A stretch of 64,000 bases of DNA from Tiliqua scincoides (taxonomy: Eukaryota; Chordata; Lepidosauria; Squamata; Scincidae), in contig NC_089822.1 in NCBI RefSeq assembly GCF_035046505.1, positions 109,199,307 through 109,263,306 of the forward strand. Direction: 5' to 3'. Position numbers and translations under genes: made by a program. Positions 42,511 through 64,000 of this stretch are shown here, piece after piece; position 1 is the first letter of the stretch; each line of letters starts with the position of its first letter. The notes beneath the pieces were generated by a model that had not been told where the DNA came from, searched no databases, and was given only the letters and a program-made list of their open reading frames with translations.

Positions 42511-45500
42511 CTTATGCACTATGTAGGCAGTGCTGATGTGTTATCTCTAGGAGCAGTCTAAAATAGTTTTATTTTTTCGTGAATTCTGGTGTTGAAAGCG
42601 GTGTTATTTGTATTCTAAATTTAAATTTTTAAGCATTTTTATCAAGTGTAATCACTGTCATAGAGGTGGTATATGTGTTTTATACCTGTGGTTGCCAGCA
42701 CACGCACACACTCCCCCACAACTACATAGCCAACTACTTGAATTAAACTTACAGGAGCTGTTTAAGATTTGCATGTTACTTGAATGAACAACTACAATGA
42801 ACCTAATGCTGCCAAACACAAAGAAGAAACATTAAAACATTGTGATAGCAATTTAAACCAACAGAATTGAACACAGTGTTGAATTGCTATGGAAAAAAAA
42901 ATCCTGATTTTAAACTGCAGGTTTAAAAAATCAGTAACTTCATCGTGGTGGTGGGAGTGTCTTCTGGACAGAGGGCTGGTTGCCTACTCATGAGTAAATG
43001 CACAGGCTCTATGCATTTTCCTTGGCAGCTTCTGAGCATGCTCAAAAAACTCTGCAGATTAGGAGAAAGCAGTGGGGCTTAGAAACACTGTTGGAAGTGC
43101 TCAGAACGCTTCACAGATGCTCCACAGTCACTTTTAATAGGTAAATTTTGGTGTTATTGCATCAATTAAGCAGGATATCGTGTTTTGTAAGTTTGTATTA
43201 TATTAAAATTATAATAATTTCAGCATTATTTCTCAATATTTCATTTTCACCACTTTAGATTGCCCCTAGTTATCTCACATATTGTTCTCATGTTCATTTT
43301 TCCTACAGGAATCCGTACTTTCCCCTTGGTGCTTTGCCTTGGTGTTCTTTCTCTAATTTATGCATCCACTACATTGTTTACTACATCATGTTTTTACTAC
43401 ATTAAGTGTGGAAGTCAAGCCAGGACCCAAGTTGCACAGTGCTGCATGCACCCAGGCTGTGGTCACTGAGAAAAGTGCCCACTTCTCAGAGCTGAGTAAT
43501 CACAAATAAGGGGGTTCTGGAGACAGGCTACCAGATCACAGATCACTGCACAGGCAAGTGCCTTGTCCTCTGCTTCCCACTTTATGGCAGGCAGAATCAG
43601 GAGTTTCTGTTGCAAATCTGGGTCTGTATCTTTCCATCAACTGCTCAAGCAAAAGCTGTGGGGGCTGCCTGCAGTATAACCTTAGACTGATACACAAGAA
43701 TGCTGAGAACATCTCCTTTGACATTCCAAAATGAAGCTGTGGGCAGCCTGACCCCTCCCATTGTTCAAGCAAATCCTTTTCTCTTGAAGGCCTCCCTTTT
43801 CCTTCCATGCCCCTCCAAGCCCCTTGACGTTCTTTCTAATAGATGGAGGTGTGTTAGTAATAGGAGCTAGTTTGCTTTATTCCCCCCCCCCATTGACATT
43901 TGACTTCTTTTGTCAGGAAATGCCTGCCTGGTGCCAGAGTTCTGTGGGTGGGAGTTTTGGAACATTTAGTTTTGACAGGTTTTGGACTCTAAGCAAAGCA
44001 ACTACCTACTCGTATGTACTGGAGAGTGCAAGGAGGTGCTGTTTGCCCGGCTCAGGCAGTGCTGGGCACAGCTGCTTACATCCGATGCTTTTGTGTCTGG
44101 TCAAGCTAACATGAGCACCCCGGGAGTTTTGACGACAGAATCACTTCACTAAGCAAACTTTTTGTTTTCACTGTGGATCAGAACCAGGACCAGCCCCAGC
44201 CAGGACAGCATTAGAGCAGATCCCCAGCTGAACATCACTTTCAGTGGTGTTTCAAGGGTCTAGCAGGTGAGGAAAATAGGCAAGCAAGCAGCCACAGTTT
44301 CTCTTGGTGACTGGGTAGAAGACTGAGGGGACAACCCTGAAGACTGTGGGGATCTAGTCAAAGTAACCCCTAAACCAAAATAGTTTGCCCCCTAAGCCAT
44401 AGTCTCCAGCAGGATGTACCTTTTCTAGGACCCTTAACCCCTGGCTAAAACTATGAATGATGGCAACAGCAGTGTTCCAACCTACTTGAGATCAGGTCTC
44501 TATCCACGTGTTAAAAACCTGTTACCTTCATTTGACTCAGTTACTGTACACGCTTGTCATATGCACAGATATAAAAGGAAAATGACTGTATACTGTATTC
44601 GTATGCATATGGTGAAGATTTTCTGGAAATTTGGAAGGTCTGATTCTTTGGGTTTATAGAGTGCTTGCAAACGCAATGCACCAGTTCGAAGTAGCAGAAA
44701 AGCTGGGTCTTTCCCAGGAAACTTCCATGTCAATAGGCTGGGAATCTGAAATGGCACAAAAGCTGCTGGTTGCCTCACTGACATCTGTGTAAATCATTTT
44801 CCCTATATCTTAAAAAAAAACTGCTTATAAAACAGATTCCTTGAAATGTTTCAAATATTGTATCTTACAAGTGTGCTACAATGCCTGAAATAGTAAGTCT
44901 GTTTAGTTGGAAAACACAAACACCCCATCAGAAAAGGAGGTGAGTCTATATTAAAACCAATGTAAAACTAATGGATTTTCCATTTGTTGAAAACACACCC
45001 TGTGGGATTGCTGCAAGTCTACAGCCTATTCCCCATCTGTCTGTCGGAATGTAGATCTAGCATAAAATCTTTATCAGCCTTACTCTGCTCAGCTGGCAAC
45101 AATTTACCATTTTGGGAGGTGTCTCAATCCACAAGGCTTTTCTTGGTTGGAGAGAGGATTTAATTCTAGTAGATTAGATTGGCTTGTAAACAGTCAAAAG
45201 GCTGTTTCCATCAGCATTACTAACTGTATATGTAATGAGCTAACTGGAAATTACCATCTGATCAATTTCAGAGGGCTCCCAGTGCTGCAAAAGCTTTAGC
45301 CTCCCTAGTACAGATTGAACCTTTTTCACATTCCCATCCTTTGAGATGGAGAGAACAAGGAAGCCCAAATGTGCCATGCGAGGCAAACGGCTGCACAGTG
45401 ACTCTGGATCCTTAAGTCCGCCTCATGCCATCTAATCCTAATTGATTAGATGACCAATTAGGGATTCTAATTGGGATAGAACAGCAAGAAAACCTCCTCT

Positions 45501-46039
45501 CCTCATTCCAGCTCTGCAAACAGTGCTGGCAGAAAGAGGGAGGCACCCCATTTCTCCCACCTGCCTTCTCCAGTTCTTCACTTTTGCCACTTCTTTTCAC
45601 ACTGATGCTCCAGTATGGCAAAAGTGCATAGTGAAGAACTGGCATCTAAGCAAAATTTCACAGGCAGCAAATATTGAAATGATATGGCAAATCACAGAGC
45701 ACAGTTTTCTGGGGCCCCATTTATTTCAGCCCCAATGTGACCCCAGCTGCATGTTCCTTTCCTTACAAGAATGGATCACACAGCCAAAGTATCACCTGGC
45801 TTGTCTCATCTTATTAAAAAGAACTTTCCAAAACCAACATTGAAAGCATACATGATTGCTTTTGTTATTTCTACCCTATGTATCCAAGCATCCCGGGATC
45901 TGGATCCAGAGGAATCAAAGCAGAGCTCAATCAAGTCCTCCATCCTCAGTGCGTATTTGGGTGCATATACATGCAATATGCCAGCCCCTGAATGGGTGTC
46001 AGTGTGTGCTTCCTGTCTCACTTGGGTGGAAGTGACTAA

Positions 46040-46219
46040 GGGTCCAATTCTATCCAGTTTTCCAGTGCCGGTGTAGGGTGTGCTAATGGGGTGTGCACTG
46101 CATCCTGTGGTGGGGAGGCAGTCACAAAGGCCTCCTCAAGGTGTGGGAACATTTGTTTCCTTATCTCGGGGCTGCATTGTGGCTGTACCGAAGCTGGAAA
46201 ATTGGATAGGATTGGGCCT
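46040..46219. repeat. Inverted-repeat MITE (GGGCCCAATCCTATCC family)
   Basis: Arms GGTCCAATTCTATCCAG and AATTGGATAGGATTGGGCC; interior as in 32384-32546 and in the same orientation. Confidence 0.82.
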
Positions 46220-47114
46220 TTAAGCTCTAAGCTTGAGAAATTTTGGAAGGAAAGGCTGGCTGGGGATATGGGAAAGGAAGACAGTCCTCCTGAGCCCCAT
46301 AATTCAGCCTCATTTGTTGAACACACATATTGAAGTTGGGTACACACACACAGAGTCTCACAGGCAACTTGAGTGCTGTGCACACACTAAGATGAATCAT
46401 GCCCTTAATATTTAGCTTTGAAATGGGTTTGCTGAATTAAGGTACTGCCCCACTGAAGCCAAAGTATGTGCGTGCAGAAAAAAATATATTAAAAATTGCT
46501 TGGCCACGTTATTAGACATTTTTTAACAGTTATTTCTAAAGAGCATTTCAACAGAAACACCACTAGGAACAGAAAACAGTTGTATTTGATAACTTTGTTT
46601 CTTTAATGATTATAAATGGCAGTAACTTCATTTAAAAGTATAGAAATATCATCATATGGCAATCATAAAACAGATTACATGTATACGAGGTGATACCTCA
46701 AATATAAGATTCCGATGCAGACATGCAACTTCTAAAACCTCCTGAGGCCAGTTCATAATGTCTGCTTTGGGAGCAGCAGCAGAAAATGGCTGTTAGGAAG
46801 AAATACTTGTACCGCCTGTGTGCTCAGAGCAACATGAGAGCCAGTCGGCTCCAAATAAACATTTGTTTTAAGCCCAACTAGTTTCTAATGGCTTTTACAC
46901 AAGGCAGAATATAAACTGTGCAAAGATTTCAGCTAGCAGATTTGCAGCTAAGACAGCAGTCCTTCACCCAGCCACCACTCCTCCTCCTCCACCTCCACAT
47001 TTTGGACTTTGGCTCTTCTAAAATTCCTAAACAATGTGCACTAAAATAATTTATATATCGTCCTTTTTGGGTGTATCTTAATATATAATATCTATATAGA
47101 TTTAATATAAAAAT

Positions 47115-48818
47115 AGGATGTACCCTTTTATTATTTCAAATGATTTGCATTTTTTTAAAAAAAACAACAAACCATCATGATTTATCTTTTAAAAATATTC
47201 TGTCTCATCCTCTGGTCATTGATGGGTAGGAGAAACAGAAGTGCATTCAAACATGTTAAAATCCTAAGAATTAAGTGATGAGGGCTGTTTGACTTGCAAA
47301 GCAAAAAGAACACCAATTTTTTATGAGAGAAAAAAGAGAGAAAGGAACTGGACAGGTTTGCCTACTATGCAATTTGGTATTTCAGTACTTAGGCAAATTA
47401 TGTCAGCTTGTTTTGTCTTCATATATCCGTTGTTCAGCATTAGTAAATCAGATTGCACAAAGCACCTGAAAAAGAGAACTAATGATCATTGCAGGCAAAG
47501 AGCTCTATCCTCTGAGAATGTCTCCTGTGCTCACTTTGCTTAAAAGAAAGGGTGCTGTGCCAGAGCATGTAGAGGGCGCTTTGCTGCAACTCCCTCATGT
47601 GCTAGCAAAATACTCTATGACGTGGGCCAGGTATGGTTACAATCTTAAACAAATCTATATACAAATCTTTCCATGGATCCCTTGCAAAAGTTGAGCAAAA
47701 TGGGAATTCACATTTTGCCAAATCTGTAAAATCCACTCAATTTAAGCCATTTCTGCCCACCAATGTTTAGAATCAAAGCAAAGGGATCAAATGTGTACAC
47801 CTGTGGGCAGGGCAAAAATTGGTTAAACTTGGTGTCAAACACTCATTTTGGTTCTGTTTTAACATTGCTGGGACTACAATGTCACATTATTGTTTAAAAA
47901 TCAACAACAAAAAACTAAAGCTAAACTAAAAGTCCTTCTAGCCCCTTCCTCACACAAAGAAACTGTGTTTCTGACAGTCACACAGGATAGGGCAGGTGCC
48001 CAAGTGTGATTTCCAAAAATGATTTCCAGTAAATTTATGTTGAAGTTGCCTTTTGGAACAAAGAAGACAATCTCTTTAGCATGGAGTTGCTTTAGAGAGC
48101 CATTCCTTTCAGTGGCCTCCATTACAGAAAGAAAAAAAAAGTCTCGTTTTAGACACAGATGAGGAAAAATCAAAATAAGGTGGCAGCAAGGGATTTGCCC
48201 AAAGGTCATTGAGAAGACTATGCTCCCTTTTCACAATAGACAGACTCTCCCAAACAACAGACCACAAAAGCACAGGTCTAGCCAATCAGAACTGCAGCAG
48301 CCCCTCCCAATGGTCTCTCTTTGCATTGCCATTAGCAGGGCAGCTCTCATGTCATACCTGGTAGAGTCCCTTGCTCCTGCAGTAGCTTTGAGTGAACAAG
48401 GAAAACAGGGGGAGGTGGGGAACCCAAATAAAACAACCAATAAAGCAGAAAAGCACCTAAGCCATACCAAGCTGGTTGAGAAGCTGCATTCAGCAGTTCT
48501 TTGCCGATTCTCCTGTTTGCATCACTAACTGGTCAAACTGCAGTCCATCACACTTAGCTAAGACCCTTAAGATGGCAGGCTGAAGCCTGAACATGGAGTT
48601 CCTCCTGCTGGAAGATGAACCGCCAGGGGTAGCGCAGCCGATGGGAGAGATTTCAGCCAACGGAGAGGATGGGAGAGGCTGAAGGATGGACAGCATTTCA
48701 TGGGAAAAATTTGCACACTTGCAGTTATGTACCATCAGATGATTTTCTTACTGGTCCTTGACAAGCTTGCAAGCACTTCTTCTGGGGCTAGCAAAAAATG
48801 TTGTTGTCCCCTTCTGTG
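47115..48818 (-). other. KANK2: Probable KANK2 3' UTR
   Basis: Follows the candidate stop codon. A minus-strand poly(A) signal (TTTATT on the plus strand, 47127-47132) gives a plausible end. It contains a MIR-like stretch (about 48140-48215) and a small palindromic repeat (about 47745-47865). Depends on the terminal exon being right. Confidence 0.4.
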
Positions 48819-61841
<13,023 letters not shown>

Positions 61842-62518
61842 TTAAAACATTCTTTTTTAAAAAAAATCTGCTGCAGAGCTCTAGTGAATGGACTAACACA
61901 TGATAAGATGGGGGCATCATCATGTCCTGAGTTAACCAACATGCTGAAAATCTTCCACGTCATGGCAAAACAAAATGTTACAATGTTTTGCTGAATTCAC
62001 AAGGCCACACTCATCTTTCCCCAGTCCTGAATACAGACAGTTTTAACTTTGGAACCGGTAAAAAGAAAGGAAGGAGTGTGCAAGCCTGAGAGCTGCTGCT
62101 CCTCACTCTTGCAATGGCAATCTATGGTTTGTCATTAAGCCTGAACTTAGTCACCAAGGTCTTACTTCTTGGAAATTGTCCTCCAGTCTATAGAATTGTT
62201 TTCAAGTGGAGACTCAGCAAAACCCATAATTGGCATAAAATCTTGTAATTAGAGCTGGGGTTTAGTTAGTACAGAGCACAAAGGTTTGTTTGTTTAAAAT
62301 AAATTATATGCAGATTTATACAATACCACTTCTCATAACACAGGGGATCCATTTCAGAAAGTTGTGTGCTACATATATAGTTAATGTAATAGGTAGGAAA
62401 TGGTAGCTGGTTGGCTCTGAATGCACTGTTCCCATTGATTAGAATAGCTGTCTGTCACGCTGGGATAAAAAGTATAGCAACAAATTGGCACTAAAGAAAG
62501 CGGAATTATGGGAAGTAT

Positions 62519-63156
62519 CAGTGACGTCATTATGGGGGTGTGAACTGCACTGGGTGACATCCTCAGGGGTGTGCATGACACCAGTACTGGCCAAAACTGT
62601 GAAAATTTGGTATTTTTTGAATAATACTATCATGTTATATAACATTTGATGGGTAATTTAATGCAGAATGCAATGAAAAACCTGCATTGAAATATCTGTA
62701 TTCAATCAAAAGTTATAGCCAAATAACCAAGAAAGGAAAACACAACTGCCTTATGTAACAAAAAATGGATTTTCTTAACTCAAAACTGACCGATGAGACC
62801 GATTGTTCTGAGACCCAATGAGGTGTTATTATGACACAGCAGAGAACCAACAAGGTGTTACTTAGAAATGGAAATGTACATGGAAATGTATCAGAGCTAG
62901 TAGTAGAACTCTTAATTCAGTTATGTGTCATCAAACTGGTTTTTTGTGGGTTACTGATTTGTTGGGTGACATGTACTGTTATATATTAAAATAAATAGTT
63001 AATGACGGTGACACCAACCCTAATGATGCCACTGCATTTAAGCTTTGTGTATGATAGTATGATAGTATGATGATTATTTTGTATGGTCTGGAATGGAAGG
63101 AAGTCTATCATGGGGTGATGCCATGTGCTCTCGTACTGGGTGACACAAACCCTCTA
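62519..63156. mobile_element. hAT-like element, right end uncertain
   Basis: Left end CAGTGACGTCATTATGGGG as in 40704-41019. The interior (GGGTAATTTAATGCAGAATG, TGGATTTTCTTAACTC) is the reverse complement of part of 54893-55823. GGAAGTAT occurs at 62511-62518 and 63157-63164, a possible exact 8-bp duplication, but the right end does not look like a normal terminus. Confidence 0.6.
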
Positions 63157-63269
63157 GGAAGTATTCTTGTACATATACATAAAAAATACTTTTTCTTTAA
63201 AAAATGGGAAAATTGAAAGTTGGATTACAAAGGGTCACCTGTAATGAATTCATCTTCTGAAAATCTATC

Positions 63270-63423
63270 GTTGGCAACCTTCAGTCTCGAAAGACTATGG
63301 TATCGCGCTCTGAAAGGTTGTTCTGAAACAGCGTCTAGTGTGGCTGAAAAGGCCAATTCGGGAGTGACAATCCCTTCCACACTGGGAGCAAGTGTAGTCT
63401 GTCCCTGGTCTGTCTCCCTTTAA
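63270..63423 (-). mobile_element. Non-LTR retroposon 3' fragment, type B
   Basis: Minus-strand copy of the repeat at 42304-42414, sharing both the tail and the GTCACTCCCGAATTGGCC body; 5'-truncated. Confidence 0.75.
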
Positions 63424-64000
63424 AATGCATTTGTACTTCATGCAGGCAAATACTCTCTTAAAAGTGAACATGACCCTCTACTGAAAAGTCGATTATCTTT
63501 GTAAAGAAGGAACTATGAGGATCTTAGTCATCATGCATCTGACAGTCAACATACTTCTTGACCCAGCAGGGATGGCAAGCTTGCACAAGTGCTATTCACT
63601 GCCTCATCTGGGTGACCTTTGACTTCTATGTCTAGTACATGCCTGACCCTGGTTCTCAGTCAAGACTGTACTTATGCAGATGTATTCCTTTATCAATCAA
63701 GGAGCACTCCATTCATAGAGACCTGATCTGCCCATAACCTACTTTGGGGGGTAAAGGGGCACACTAATAGGTGTTGCTCTTTTAGTGCCAATTCCAATTA
63801 GAAGCCTATCATGGGTGCTGGTCACAAAAGAGATCTGATCTGAAAATACGTTGAAGAAATAGCTTCACTTGGTAAAATAGGAAAATGTGACAAACAGTGC
63901 AACAAAGAAATGCAAGGCCTGGTGGTTTGTTAAAACAAAGCAACTCTAAATCAATACATGCTTATGCTTATTAGCAGGCACTTTGATACAGGAAGCCACT

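Larger units (their letters stand above)
36756..48818. other. Intergenic stretch between the galactosyltransferase and KANK2
   Basis: No gene recognised, except that KANK2 3' UTR probably fills the right end. SPC24, which sits here in mammals, was not found by eye. Besides the elements listed separately, 43500-46000 and 46220-47100 show no recognised feature; the latter is AT-rich. Confidence 0.6.

Overview
This is a vertebrate nuclear window and almost certainly from a squamate reptile (a lizard or relative). The coding content is vertebrate: multi-exon genes with GT-AG introns. The repeat content is squamate-like: a tRNA-derived Sauria-type SINE near 38.6 kb, CR1 LINE 3' ends, a 5S-rRNA-derived SINE, many small hAT and Tc1/mariner non-autonomous elements, and a fold-back repeat common in lizard DNA. 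The assignment rests on recognition of repeat types, not on a database search.

Layout. 1-6553: non-coding, most simply LDLR intron 1; exon 1 (signal peptide) and the promoter were not found. 6554-24404 (+): LDLR exons 2-18, all with consensus splice sites. The lengths match the human exons as I recall them, except exons 4, 14 and 15, which differ by whole codons. The exons sum to an open frame that needs one base from exon 1, as in other vertebrates. The LDLR 3' UTR follows to about 25.2 or 27.9 kb. 27.9-35.2 kb: gene-poor and repeat-dense, including a solo LTR inside a hAT-like element and unidentified GC-rich DNA. 35318-36349 (+): an intact single-exon GT31 beta-1,3-galactosyltransferase-like gene. 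36.8-47.1 kb: repeat-rich intergenic DNA with a 0.44-kb near-identical duplication. 48819-61801 (-): KANK2 in ten coding exons (KN motif, coiled coil, ankyrin repeats). Its initiator codon and upstream exon were not found. 61802-64000: KANK2 5' intron with repeats.

LDLR and KANK2 are close neighbours in mammals, where SPC24 lies between them. Here the gene seen between them is the galactosyltransferase-like gene, and I did not find SPC24. The three genes have unrelated roles: lipoprotein uptake, Golgi glycosylation, and talin/actin regulation at adhesions. The linkage is conserved synteny, not a functional cluster.

No undescribed defence or toxin-like system is visible. The most interesting signals are: (1) three different retroposon bodies sharing one 3' tail, one of them 5S-derived; (2) a hAT insertion 33 bp downstream of the last internal KANK2 splice donor; (3) a near-identical local duplication; (4) several small transposon families with readable 8-bp target duplications, often nested.
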